A DNA stretch of 58,600 bases. Origin: JAWRCU01 sp033542235 (GTDB taxonomy: Bacteria; Pseudomonadota; Alphaproteobacteria; Rhizobiales; Rhizobiaceae). The translations under genes and the position numbers were made by a program. Positions 37,398 through 46,472 of the stretch are shown here, in pieces. Within the stretch, counting starts at the first letter, position 1. Each line of letters begins with the position of its first letter. The notes under the pieces were generated by a model that saw only the letters and a list, made by a program, of their open reading frames with translations, was not told the origin of the DNA and made no database searches. The stretch lies in contig NZ_JAWRCU010000027.1 of assembly GCF_033542235.1 (NCBI RefSeq), positions 1 through 58,600 on the forward strand, read 5' to 3'.

Positions 37398-38624
37398 ATG
37401 GGGTCGAAAGTGGGTGACCTTCCGCGTCTGTCGCGGCAATTCTCTCAACGGTCGGTGATGGAGGCGATCGTACAGGGCGGCCCGATATCGCGCGCCTCGA
37501 TCGCCAAACAGACCGGCCTTTCCAAACAGACGATCTCCGAAATAGTCAGGGCGCTGGAGCAGGAGGGCTGGGTCCAGGAAACCGGGCGCACAAGCGGCCA
37601 TGTCGGACGGACGGCCGTGACCTATGAGCTCGTCTACGATGCGGCCCATATTGTCGCGGTAGACCTCGGCGGCACAAAGGTCCGTGTCGCCCTGACCGAT
37701 CTCGCCTGTCAGATCTTTGCCGAGGAAACGGCGCCGACCGACCCTCGCGGCGGGAAGTTCGTCGTTGACCAGATCGTCGCCCTCGCATTCCAGGCTGCGG
37801 CACGCCAACGGATTTCGCGAAGGAAGATCCGTCTCGCCGTCATCGGCGTTCCCGGCGCTCCGGACCAGAACACCGGCCGCGTGCTGCTTGCGCCCAACAT
37901 TGCCGATTTCGACCAGATGGACGTGGTCGGCGCGTTTACACGCGCCTTCGGCTTCGGTGTGCTGATCGAGAACGACGTCAATCTGGCCGCGCTCGGCGAA
38001 CATTGGCTGGGGCAAGGGCAGGGGATCGACAATCTCGCCTATATCGCGCTTGGAACAGGCATTGGCGGCGGGCTCATGGTTGGAGGGCAACTAGTACGCG
38101 GTGCGAGCAATGCAGCCGGCGAGCTGGGCTTTCTTCCGATCGGGGCCGATGCTTACGATCCGGAGTCGCTTCGCGTCGGTGCTTTCGAGCGTGCCGTTGC
38201 AACCCACGCAATCACCGAGCGCTACGCGAGGATCTCCGGGAGGCGCGCCAGCGTGCCGGAAATCTTCGAAAATGCGGCGGCTGGCGAAAAGGCCGCGCTG
38301 AAAGTGCTTGACGATACGGCCCGCCATCTCACCCAGGGCATTGCTGCGCTTGCGGCGATAGCCAACCCCGAGAAGGTAATCCTCGGGGGTTCGATCGGCC
38401 TACGGCCCGAGATACTTGCCCGTGTACGGGCGCTGCTCCCTGAGTGCTTTCCCTATCCGGTGACCGTCGAGGCAAGCGAGCTCGGCTCGCATGCAACGAT
38501 CATAGGAGCGGCAGCGATCGGCCTCAGCCAGCTGCACAACACGCTTTTCGGCGTCGACGCGCCGGAAGGCCGCATCTCGCTGCCGCCAGTCAATGCCGGG
38601 CCGCTGCGGGAGGCCGTCCTGTGA
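37398..38624 (+). CDS. ROK-family transcriptional regulator
   Basis: A regulator of 408 residues with an N-terminal winged helix (ISRASIAKQTGLSKQTISEI, ~30-50) and a sugar-kinase-like domain (VDLGGTKVRVAL, LGTGIGGGLMVGG). The usual ROK zinc-site motif is absent: after G-E-L-G-F there is no Cys triad, where the family normally has G-E-x-G-H and C-x-C-G-x2-G-C. The start is ATG 37398, without a clear ribosome site. It heads an operon with an M20 hydrolase and an importer and probably controls it in response to a sugar. The stop overlaps the next GTG start. Confidence 0.87.
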   Translation: MGSKVGDLPRLSRQFSQRSVMEAIVQGGPISRASIAKQTGLSKQTISEIVRALEQEGWVQETGRTSGHVGRTAVTYELVYDAAHIVAVDLGGTKVRVALTDLACQIFAEETAPTDPRGGKFVVDQIVALAFQAAARQRISRRKIRLAVIGVPGAPDQNTGRVLLAPNIADFDQMDVVGAFTRAFGFGVLIENDVNLAALGEHWLGQGQGIDNLAYIALGTGIGGGLMVGGQLVRGASNAAGELGFLPIGADAYDPESLRVGAFERAVATHAITERYARISGRRASVPEIFENAAAGEKAALKVLDDTARHLTQGIAALAAIANPEKVILGGSIGLRPEILARVRALLPECFPYPVTVEASELGSHATIIGAAAIGLSQLHNTLFGVDAPEGRISLPPVNAGPLREAVL

Positions 38625-39880
38625 GCCGCACCAACGACCTCGTCGCCCGCTTATGGGATGCGCTGGATCGCGACGCCGCGCTCGCGCTCTGGCGTGGGGC
38701 AATCGGCCACGAAAGCATCACCGGCAACGAGGCGAACTTCGTCGGCTATCTCCAAAGCGAGATGCGCGCGCTCGGCTTGAGCGATGTGAAGACAGCCGAG
38801 TTCCTGCCAGGCCGTCCAAATGTCTGGGGCGAGAAGAAAGGGGCGGGCAGCGGCAAGCGGCTCTTGTTCATCGGTCATACCGACACAGTCCATGTCGAGG
38901 GCTGGCGTGAGCATTGGGCCGGCACCGCACGAGAAGACCCATTCGGCGCGCCGATGATCGACGGGGCGGTTTGGGGCCGCGGCGCGGGCGACCTCAAGGC
39001 CGGCATCGCGGCATCCCTGGCCGCTGTTTCCCTTCTGGACAGGGCCGGCATTCGTCTGGCGGGCGACCTGTCCTTCGCCTTCGTGGGCGACGAGGAGAGC
39101 GGCCAGCCGGGAACCGGCGTTTCGGCCGGCATCAAGGAATTCGTCGGCAGGATCGAGACTGGTGAGATCGCCAGGCCAGACTTCGCCGTCTATGTCGAGC
39201 CGACGCGGCTTTCAATATATCCGGCACAGATCGGCTTCTTCATCGCCGACATCGTGATCACGGGGAAATCCGCCTATTTCGGCGTGCCCGAGCTCGGCAA
39301 GGATGCACTGCGCGCAGGGCACTCGGTGATGAGCGCGTTGTGGAAGCATTCGGACGAGATTGCGCGTCGCGCCGAACACTCGCTGGTCGGCCGCAGTTTC
39401 TTGCTGATCACAGGAATTTCCGGCGGCGGATACATCGCCGTTCCCGAACGCTGCACCCTGTCGCTCATCCGCAAGCTGCTGCCTGGAGAGTCGCTCGACG
39501 CTGCTGCGGCCGAGATCGAGAAGGCAGTGCGAGGTGCGATTGTCGATCCAGAAATCAGTGTAGAAATCTCTTACCCTGCCGGCCGCGACCATGCGCTGGG
39601 CGGCACCGCGGCAGAAATCGACGCACAGAGCTCGGAAGTCAGTATGCTATCAGCCGCGATGGCGGAAGCGATGGCAGGCCGCGGCTCGATCGAAGGCGCG
39701 CCGTTCTGGTCGGAAGTGCCATTCTTGGTCAACCGGCTCGGGATTCCCGCCGTCTATTGTGCTCCCGGCGATATCCGCAATTGCCATACCTATGACGAGC
39801 ATGTCGACATCGAGGAGTATTTCGCCGGGATCGTCGGCTTCGCTTCCTTCATCGCCGGCTATTGCGGTGTGAGCGAATGA
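38621..39880 (+). CDS. M20-family metallohydrolase (ArgE/DapE-like)
   Basis: A cytoplasmic dizinc amidohydrolase of 419 residues. The metal and catalytic residues are visible in GHTDTVH (His, Asp), GRGAGDLKAG (bridging Asp), GDEESG (Glu pair), YVEPT (Glu) and the late NCHTYDEHVD (His). It starts at GTG 38621 within a GTGA overlap on the ROK stop. It may remove an acyl group from, or hydrolyse, an imported amide or N-acylated sugar. The substrate is not visible. Confidence 0.87.
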   Translation: MSRTNDLVARLWDALDRDAALALWRGAIGHESITGNEANFVGYLQSEMRALGLSDVKTAEFLPGRPNVWGEKKGAGSGKRLLFIGHTDTVHVEGWREHWAGTAREDPFGAPMIDGAVWGRGAGDLKAGIAASLAAVSLLDRAGIRLAGDLSFAFVGDEESGQPGTGVSAGIKEFVGRIETGEIARPDFAVYVEPTRLSIYPAQIGFFIADIVITGKSAYFGVPELGKDALRAGHSVMSALWKHSDEIARRAEHSLVGRSFLLITGISGGGYIAVPERCTLSLIRKLLPGESLDAAAAEIEKAVRGAIVDPEISVEISYPAGRDHALGGTAAEIDAQSSEVSMLSAAMAEAMAGRGSIEGAPFWSEVPFLVNRLGIPAVYCAPGDIRNCHTYDEHVDIEEYFAGIVGFASFIAGYCGVSE

Positions 39881-39918
39881 ACTCGAGCCTGAAACATCAA
39901 CAAAAGGGGAATGACACC

Positions 39919-40980
39919 ATGCTGAGGAAAAGATTGCTTGTTCCGGCTCTCGCCGGCACCCTGCTGCTCAATGTGTGCGCTGCGATTGCGCAAACCGTCG
40001 GCCCAAGCGGGGAGAGCGCCACGCCAAGCGCCGAGGTCACGCTGAGCGATGCCGACATCTCCGCAGTGAAGGACAAGGGCTACAAGGCCGCGCTGCTTTG
40101 GCACACCTCGTCCGACTTCACGAACGCCGTCACCGCCGGCGCCAAGGATGAATTCGCGCGGGCAGGCATCGAGGTCACCATCACCACCGATGCCGGTTTC
40201 GACGCCGCGCGCCAGCGCAGCGACATCGAGACGGCGCTCGCGGCCAAGCCCAATGTCATCCTGTCGCTGCCGCTCGATCCGGTTACCTCGGCCGAGGCGT
40301 TCCGCCAGGCTGTGAAGGACGGCACGAAGCTCGTTTTCCTGTCCAACCTGCCGAGCGGCTACAAGCACGGCACCGACTACGCCGCGATCGTCACCGACGA
40401 CCTCTTCCAGATGGGCAAGCAGGCGGCCGATGCTCTCGCCAAGGGCATCAACGGCAAAGGCAATGTCGGCTACATCTTCCACGACGCCAATTATTACGTG
40501 ACCAACCAGCGCGACCAGGCCTTCAAGAAGACGATCGAGAAGGACTATCCGGACATCAAGATCGTTGCCGAGCAGGGGATCACCGACCCGGCGCGTGCGG
40601 AGGAACTGGCCAGCGCCATGCTCGTGCAGCATCCCGATCTCGACGGCATCTACGTCACCTGGGCCGAGCCGGCCGACGGCGTGCTCTCGGCACTGCGCTC
40701 GAGCGGCAACACCAAGACCAAGATCGTCACGCTCGACCTGGCCGAGCCGGTTGCCCTCGATATGGTCAAGGGCGGCAATGTCCAGGCGCTGGTCGCCGAC
40801 AAGGCCTATGAACTCGGCCGAGCCATGGCTGCCGCCGGTGTCAAGGCGCTTGAAGGACAGCAGACGCCGCCCTTCATCGTTGCCCCGGCGCTCACCGTCA
40901 CCAAAGAGAATGTCAGGCAGGGGTGGAAGGATTCGCTCAATCGCGAAGCCCCGCAATCGGTCCTCGACGCAGCAAAGTGA
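39919..40980 (+). CDS. CUT2 periplasmic binding protein, copy 1
   Basis: A periplasmic protein of 353 residues with a signal peptide (MLRKRLLVPALAGTLLL..) ending near I-A-Q. ATG 39919 follows AAAGGGGA; the longer frame start is unlikely. It is a clear paralogue of the next gene, with shared blocks such as KAALLWHTSSDFTNAV here and AALVWHEMSEYTNAV there, and a common GYIFHDAxxYVTNQRD. It may bind a different but related ligand. A 13-base hairpin follows. Confidence 0.87.
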   Translation: MLRKRLLVPALAGTLLLNVCAAIAQTVGPSGESATPSAEVTLSDADISAVKDKGYKAALLWHTSSDFTNAVTAGAKDEFARAGIEVTITTDAGFDAARQRSDIETALAAKPNVILSLPLDPVTSAEAFRQAVKDGTKLVFLSNLPSGYKHGTDYAAIVTDDLFQMGKQAADALAKGINGKGNVGYIFHDANYYVTNQRDQAFKKTIEKDYPDIKIVAEQGITDPARAEELASAMLVQHPDLDGIYVTWAEPADGVLSALRSSGNTKTKIVTLDLAEPVALDMVKGGNVQALVADKAYELGRAMAAAGVKALEGQQTPPFIVAPALTVTKENVRQGWKDSLNREAPQSVLDAAK

Positions 40981-40986
40981 AACGAG

Positions 40987-41016
40987 AGCTCCGGAGACGG
41001 ATTCGTCTCCGGAGCT
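40987..41016 (+). terminator. Hairpin between the two binding-protein genes
   Basis: A perfect 13-base stem (40987-40999 with 41004-41016) closes a 4-base GATT loop seven bases after the first binding-protein stop. There is no strong T-run, so it is better read as an mRNA-protecting or attenuating hairpin than a full terminator. Confidence 0.55.
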
Positions 41017-41046
41017 GCTCTACAATGAGTAACAGGAGGAACTGCG

Positions 41047-42111
41047 ATGCGCAGATCGACAATGGCTTTCGCGATGACCACGGCCTTCATGTTCGCCGCG
41101 AATGCGTTCGCAGCGGAAGGGGCCACCACCGGCCCGAACGGCGAGAAGCCGACGCCTGCCGGCACGCTCGTCCTGACGGACGCCGAGGTGCAGCAGATCA
41201 AGGACGGCAAGTTCACTGCAGCGCTGGTCTGGCATGAGATGAGCGAGTATACCAACGCGGTGAACCGGGGCGCTCAGGACGAACTCGAGCGGCTCGGCGT
41301 CACGGTCGTCGCCCAGACCGACGCGGGGTTCGATGCCGCCCGGCAGAAGTCCGACGTCGAGACGGTGCTTGCCAAGAAACCATCCATGATCCTGTCGCTG
41401 CCGGTGGATCCGGCGACCGCGGCAACGGTCTATGATCCGGCGCGCCATGCCGGCGTGAAGCTCGGCTTTGTCGACAACTCCCCCGCCGGCTACGTCCATG
41501 ATAAGGACTATGTGACGATCGTCTCCGACGACCTGTTCCAGATGGGCAACAAGGCCGGCATCGCCATGGCCGACGCGCTCGGCAAGCAAGGCAAGGTCGG
41601 CTACATCTTTCATGACGCCGATTTCTACGTGACCAATCAGCGCGACGGCGCCTTCAAGAAGACGATCGAGCAGGATTATCCGGATATGAAGATCGTGGCC
41701 GAGGCCGGTATGGCCGATCCCGCCCGCAGCGAGGAAATCGCGCAAGCCATGGTCACCCAGCATCCCGACCTCGACGGCATTTATGTCACCTGGGCGGAGC
41801 CGGCGCTGAGCGTCCTTGCCGCGCTGAGGGCTGCGGGCAACGACCACACTAGGATCGTGACCCTCGATCTCAACGAGCCCGCAGCACTCGACATGGTGAA
41901 GGGCGGCAATGTCGCCGCGCTCGTGGCGGACGAGGCCTACAATATCGGCGTCACGCTTGCCCGCGCGACGGCTGCCTCGCTGATCGGCAAGAAGGCAGAG
42001 CCTTTCCTCGTGGTCGATTCCATTGCGGTGACCAAGGATACGGTGAAGGAAGGCTGGAAGAAGTCGCTCAACACGGATGTTCCTGCGACAGTCGCCGAGG
42101 CGATGAAGTAG
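41047..42111 (+). CDS. CUT2 periplasmic binding protein, copy 2
   Basis: A paralogous binding protein of 354 residues with its own signal peptide (MRRSTMAFAMTTAFMFAANA) and the same Pro/Gly-rich entry (GPNGEKPTPAGTL, versus GPSGESATPSAEV in copy 1). A strong CAGGAGGAACTGCG site precedes ATG 41047. One permease and one ATPase serve both copies, so they either broaden substrate range or one is redundant. Confidence 0.87.
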   Translation: MRRSTMAFAMTTAFMFAANAFAAEGATTGPNGEKPTPAGTLVLTDAEVQQIKDGKFTAALVWHEMSEYTNAVNRGAQDELERLGVTVVAQTDAGFDAARQKSDVETVLAKKPSMILSLPVDPATAATVYDPARHAGVKLGFVDNSPAGYVHDKDYVTIVSDDLFQMGNKAGIAMADALGKQGKVGYIFHDADFYVTNQRDGAFKKTIEQDYPDMKIVAEAGMADPARSEEIAQAMVTQHPDLDGIYVTWAEPALSVLAALRAAGNDHTRIVTLDLNEPAALDMVKGGNVAALVADEAYNIGVTLARATAASLIGKKAEPFLVVDSIAVTKDTVKEGWKKSLNTDVPATVAEAMK

Positions 42112-42149
42112 GGATCTGCGGGCAAGCGAGCTCGGGAGGATTGAAAAGC

Positions 42150-43121
42150 GTGTCCGACGCCAGTTCAGTCAACGCAGTTGGGAAATATGTCGGCCGGTTC
42201 GACCTGCAGAGATATGTCGTCTATCTCGGCTTCCTGGCGATCTTCCTGTTCTTTGCGATCATGCTCAGGGACAGCGGGTTCCTGACCGTCCGCAACCTCT
42301 CCAACATCGTGCTGCAGACGACGCCGGTGACGATCATGGCGATTGGGCTGGTATTCGTCATGTCGGCCGGCGAGATCGATCTTTCCGTCGGCTCCATCGT
42401 CGCGGTCTCAGCGCTCGCAGCGGCCGTCACTCTCAGCCAGTACGGCCTGGTTGCGGGCGTGATTGCCGGTCTGGGCGCCGGGCTTCTCATCGGCCTCGTC
42501 AACGGCGCGCTTGTCGCCTATGTGCGGCTGCCGTCGTTCCTGGTCACGCTCGCTACCATGGGGCTGTTTGCGGGCGTATCGCGGTCGATGACTGATCTGC
42601 GCTCGATCCCGGTGACGGACACGGTCTTCACCGGCTTCTTCGGATCGGGATCATTGCTTGGCGTGCCCTCGCTGATCTGGTGGACCGTGATTGCGATTGC
42701 GCTGGCACATATCGTCTACCGGGAGACGCGGTTCGGCGCCCATGTGCTCGCGACCGGCGACAACAGACGCGCGGCGAGCGTTTCCGGCATCAGCGTCTCG
42801 AAGATCCGGCTGGCGGTGCTGACGATCAGCGGCGGCCTCGCCGGTCTCGCCGGCCTGCTCTATGCAGGCCGCCTGCAAGCAGCAAAATATACGCTCGGAG
42901 AAACCGACCTGATGACCGTGATCGCGGCGGTCATCGTCGGTGGCACGCTGCTCAACGGCGGCAAGGGATCGATCGTCGGCGCGCTGGTCGGCTCGCTGAT
43001 GATGGGCATGCTGAACAACGGCTTGATCCTGATGGGCCTGTCCGTCTCCGACCAGATGATCGTGCGCGGCCTCATCATACTTGCGGCTGTTGCCGTGTCG
43101 CTGCGTGAAAAATACCGCTGA
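42150..43121 (+). CDS. CUT2 sugar ABC transporter permease
   Basis: An inner-membrane permease of 323 residues with the motif VMSAGEIDLSVGSIVAV and about nine helices. GTG 42150 is preferred because the GGGAGGA site (42134-42140) abuts the alternative TTG at 42141. It probably works as a homodimer with the ATPase at 44344. Confidence 0.87.
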   Translation: MSDASSVNAVGKYVGRFDLQRYVVYLGFLAIFLFFAIMLRDSGFLTVRNLSNIVLQTTPVTIMAIGLVFVMSAGEIDLSVGSIVAVSALAAAVTLSQYGLVAGVIAGLGAGLLIGLVNGALVAYVRLPSFLVTLATMGLFAGVSRSMTDLRSIPVTDTVFTGFFGSGSLLGVPSLIWWTVIAIALAHIVYRETRFGAHVLATGDNRRAASVSGISVSKIRLAVLTISGGLAGLAGLLYAGRLQAAKYTLGETDLMTVIAAVIVGGTLLNGGKGSIVGALVGSLMMGMLNNGLILMGLSVSDQMIVRGLIILAAVAVSLREKYR

Positions 43122-43132
43122 GGAGAGATAAG

Positions 43133-44332
43133 ATGTTCCTCGACGCCCTGCGCCGCCGCAACCCGGCCTTCATCGAGGCGGCCATGCGCCTGCATCAGGA
43201 AGGCCGCATTCCCGCCAGGTCCTACGTGCTCGATCTCGATGCGGTCGAGCACAATGCGCGCCTTCTCAGGAACGAGGCCGACAGGCTCGGCATGAAGATC
43301 TTCGCCATGACCAAGCAGGTCGGCCGCTCGAGCTCGTTCTGCCGGGCAGTGAAGCGCGGCGGCATCGACCGCGCCGTCGCGGTCGACATGGCTTGCGCCC
43401 GCGCGACCCATCGTGCCGGCCTGAAGCTTGGCCACCTCGGCCATCTGCAGCAGGTCGCGAAATTCGAGGCAGCGCCCGCGGCCAAGGCCTTCAGGCCCGA
43501 CTACTGGACCGTCTTCAACATGACGAAGGCCGAAGAGGCGGCCGCCGGCGCGAAGGCGGCCGGCTATGTGCAGAACCTCCTGGCGCGCATCGTCACGGAA
43601 GGAGACACGTTCTACCGTGGTCATGAAGGCGGCTTCGATGCGGCCGACATTGTTCAGGTGGCGGATCGGCTCGATTCGACCGATGGCGGCCGCTTCGCGG
43701 GGATCACCACTTTCCCGGCGCTGCTCTACGACCATGCTGCCAGGAAGGTGGTTCCGACGCACAATCTGATGACCCTTGCCAAGTCCGCGGAGGCGCTCGC
43801 CAAAACAGGCCGCCGTGATATCGAGGTGAATGCTCCGGGAACGACGTCCAGCATCACGCTGAAAGCACTCGCCGAAGCCGGCGCGACGCAGTGCGAGCCG
43901 GGCAACGGCCTGCACGGCACGACACCCCTGCACGCGGTGGAGGACCTGCCGGAGCTTCCGGCCGTCCTTTACCTCACCGAGGTGTCGCATCTTGCGGGCG
44001 GCAAGGCCTTTTGCCTCGGCGGCGGCTTCTATATCGACCCCGTCTTTCCCGACTATGAGGTGAAGGCGATCGTCGGTGCCGAGCCTACCGTTGCGGAGAG
44101 CGCGCTGAGAAGCGTCGAGGTGCCGCCGCCTTCGGCGATCGACTATTACGCAATGATCGATGCCGGCGGCGCCAAGGCCCCGAAGCCGGGCGACAGCGCC
44201 GTCTTCGGCTTCCGCGGGCAGGCATTCGTCACGCGCGCTTTCGTCGTCGGCGTTTCCGGCATCTCGAAGGGAAAGCCTGAGGTGGAGACCATCGAGAACG
44301 GCTTCGGCGACGCCGCGGCATGGCCAGTCTAG
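43133..44332 (+). CDS. YhfX-like PLP-dependent enzyme (alanine racemase fold)
   Basis: A cytoplasmic protein of 399 residues with the N-terminal PLP barrel of the alanine racemase superfamily. The likely cofactor Lys is in FAMTKQVGRSSSF. It resembles the YhfX group. Unusually for a sugar importer operon, it suggests the substrate contains an amino acid or amino group. A GAGGAGAGATAAG site precedes it. Together with the M20 hydrolase it hints at an amino-acyl or amide sugar. The reaction is not known. Confidence 0.78.
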   Translation: MFLDALRRRNPAFIEAAMRLHQEGRIPARSYVLDLDAVEHNARLLRNEADRLGMKIFAMTKQVGRSSSFCRAVKRGGIDRAVAVDMACARATHRAGLKLGHLGHLQQVAKFEAAPAAKAFRPDYWTVFNMTKAEEAAAGAKAAGYVQNLLARIVTEGDTFYRGHEGGFDAADIVQVADRLDSTDGGRFAGITTFPALLYDHAARKVVPTHNLMTLAKSAEALAKTGRRDIEVNAPGTTSSITLKALAEAGATQCEPGNGLHGTTPLHAVEDLPELPAVLYLTEVSHLAGGKAFCLGGGFYIDPVFPDYEVKAIVGAEPTVAESALRSVEVPPPSAIDYYAMIDAGGAKAPKPGDSAVFGFRGQAFVTRAFVVGVSGISKGKPEVETIENGFGDAAAWPV

Positions 44333-44343
44333 AAAGCAGCGCT

Positions 44344-45096
44344 ATGGAAGCGAGCGTCAACCGGCAAGACCCTGTTCTCAAGCTCGAGCAGGTCCGCAAG
44401 AATTTCGGCGGCGTGACTGCGATCGAGAATTTTGCCCTGGAGGTGTTCCCGGGCGAGATCGTGGCGCTGGTCGGCGACAACGGAGCCGGCAAATCGACCC
44501 TCGTCAAGATCGTGTCAGGCGTGCATGCGCCGACCTCGGGAAGGATCATTATCGAGGGCAGGGAAGTGGCGATGTCGAGCGCCACGATGGCGCGCGCCCA
44601 CGGCATCGAGGTCGTCTATCAGGATCTGGCACTTGCCGACCAGCAGACGGTCTATATGAACCTCTTCCTCGGTCGTGAGCCCGTCAACCGCTTCGGTCTG
44701 CTCGATCGCCGCAAAATGATCGACGAGACCGAGAAGCTGCTGAAGGATCTCGATGTCCGGATCCCTTCCGCCCACGCCACCATTCGCGATCTCTCCGGCG
44801 GCCAGCGTCAGGGCGTCGCTATTGCCCGCGCCACGCACTGGGCGAGCAAGCTTATCCTGCTCGACGAGCCGACGGCGGCGCTTGGCGTAGCCGAAACCGC
44901 CAAGGTGGAGGAGATCGTGCTGTCACTGAAGCAGCGCAGGATCGGCATATTGATCATCAGCCACAGCCTCGATCAGGTGTTCAGGCTCGCCGACCGCATC
45001 TGCGTGTTGAGGCGCGGCAAGCAGATCGGCGTCCGCAAGACTGTTGAGACCGACAAGAACGAAATCATCGCAATGATCACCGGCCTGCAGCAGTAA
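44344..45096 (+). CDS. CUT2 sugar ABC transporter ATPase, single domain
   Basis: A cytoplasmic ATPase of 250 residues. Walker A is GDNGAGKSTLVKIV, the signature LSGGQRQGVAIARA, Walker B LILLDEPTAAL, and the His switch is in ISHSLDQVF. ATG 44344 lies just after the upstream stop; ATG 44320 in frame overlaps that gene and is also possible. It completes the importer with the permease at 42150. The SDR remnant follows directly. Confidence 0.87.
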   Translation: MEASVNRQDPVLKLEQVRKNFGGVTAIENFALEVFPGEIVALVGDNGAGKSTLVKIVSGVHAPTSGRIIIEGREVAMSSATMARAHGIEVVYQDLALADQQTVYMNLFLGREPVNRFGLLDRRKMIDETEKLLKDLDVRIPSAHATIRDLSGGQRQGVAIARATHWASKLILLDEPTAALGVAETAKVEEIVLSLKQRRIGILIISHSLDQVFRLADRICVLRRGKQIGVRKTVETDKNEIIAMITGLQQ

Positions 45097-45112
45097 TTCC
45101 AGCCGCGCCGAG

Positions 45113-45328
45113 CAGATTTCAACCTGCCCCACCTTCACAAAACTCCCCTTGACGGAGCCGTACTTTCGCGATTTCGGATTCAGGGGCGCCGTCCTGTCCA
45201 AGATAAAGCTTGGCAGCCTGGGAGGCGTGGAGGATGTCACGGGCGCGGTGATCTACCTTGCCTCGGACGCCTCGGCGCTGGCGACGGGCAGCGCGCTGCG
45301 GGTGGATGGCGGCTGGACGGCCGAGTAG
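45113..45328 (+). pseudogene. Short-chain dehydrogenase, 3' remnant
   Basis: Reading back from TAG 45326 the frame gives a C-terminal SDR stretch: TKLPLTEPYF, VLSKIKLGSLGGVEDV, GAVIYLASDASALATG and a final LRVDGGWTAE. This is the typical last ~70 residues of SDR oxidoreductases. There is no start codon, no Rossmann TGxxxGxG and no YxxxK. The 5' two thirds are missing, apparently lost where the ATPase gene ends (45096). It is a decayed gene. Confidence 0.8.
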
Positions 45329-45338
45329 AGGAACTGCC

Positions 45339-46472
45339 ATGGAAATTCGTGCCGCCGTTCTCGAAGAGTCGGAACTGCCCGCACCATATTCGCAAAGCAA
45401 GCCGCTGAAGGTCCGGCAGGTCGAGCTCGCGGGACCCGGTCAGGGCGAAGTTCTCGTGCGCATCGTCGCGGCAGGCCTTTGCCATTCGGATCTTTCCGTC
45501 ATCGACGGTAGTCGTCCGCGTCCGCTCCCCATGGTGCTCGGCCACGAGGCAGCCGGCGTGGTGGAGGAACTTGGCCCGGGTGTCACCGATCTGGTTGTCG
45601 GCGACCATGTGGTCTGCGTTTTCGTCCCAAGCTGCGGCACCTGCGAATACTGTTGCGAAGGGCGGCCCGCATTGTGTCGCCCCGGGGCCGCGGCCAATGG
45701 CCGGGGCGCGCTGCTTTCCGGCGCGCGTCGGCTGAGCTCGTGTGGCTGCGACCAAAATCATCTCAACCATCACCTCGGCGTCTCGGCCTTTGCGCAATAT
45801 GCGACCGTGGCGCGTCAGTCCCTGGTGAAGATCGATCGCGAGCTCGACCTCAAATTCGCGGCCCTCTTCGGTTGCGCAGTGCTCACTGGTGTCGGCGCCG
45901 TCCTGAACAGCGCGCATATTCGCGCCGGCGACACCGTTGCGATCATCGGACTTGGCGGCGTCGGCATGGCGGCCCTGCTCGGTGCACGGGCGGCCGGGGC
46001 CGAGCGGATCGTCGCAATCGACATTTCCGAACCCAAGCTGCAATGGGCGCGCGAGCTCGGTGCGACCGACGTCTTCTTAGCCGGCGAGGATGTCGACGAG
46101 GTCCGCGACGCAACGAATGGCGGCCTCGATCATGCCCTGGAGTTCGCCGGCTCCCTGCCGGCGCTGCAGCTCGGCTATCGCATCATCCGGCGCGGCGGCA
46201 CGCTCGTGACGGCGGGGCTTCCGCCGCCGACCACCGTTTTGCCGATCCCTGCCGTCGGCCTTGTAGCGGACGAAAAGGCCATCCGCGGCAGCTATCTCGG
46301 CTCCTGCGTGCCGTCCCGCGACATTCCCAGATACATCCGGCTCTTCCAACGTGGCCTTCTGCCCGTGGACAGATTGCTGACCAGCGAGTTCAGCCTGGAG
46401 GATATCAACACAGGTTTCGATCAGCTGCGTGAAGCGAAGCTTCTCAGGGGGCTGGTGACGAGATTTGGTTGA
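45339..46472 (+). CDS. Zinc-dependent alcohol dehydrogenase (class III-like MDR)
   Basis: A cytoplasmic dehydrogenase of 377 residues. The catalytic Zn site is in GLCHSDLSVIDG and GHEAAGVVEE, the structural Zn loop is CGTCEYCCEGRPALC, and the Rossmann motif IIGLGGVGMAALLGARAAG. ATG 45339 has AGAGGA nearby; the longer frame reads through the SDR remnant. It likely oxidises an alcohol derived from the imported compound. Its long N-terminal half and GHEAAG motif fit the glutathione-independent AdhC/class III-like group. Confidence 0.86.
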   Translation: MEIRAAVLEESELPAPYSQSKPLKVRQVELAGPGQGEVLVRIVAAGLCHSDLSVIDGSRPRPLPMVLGHEAAGVVEELGPGVTDLVVGDHVVCVFVPSCGTCEYCCEGRPALCRPGAAANGRGALLSGARRLSSCGCDQNHLNHHLGVSAFAQYATVARQSLVKIDRELDLKFAALFGCAVLTGVGAVLNSAHIRAGDTVAIIGLGGVGMAALLGARAAGAERIVAIDISEPKLQWARELGATDVFLAGEDVDEVRDATNGGLDHALEFAGSLPALQLGYRIIRRGGTLVTAGLPPPTTVLPIPAVGLVADEKAIRGSYLGSCVPSRDIPRYIRLFQRGLLPVDRLLTSEFSLEDINTGFDQLREAKLLRGLVTRFG

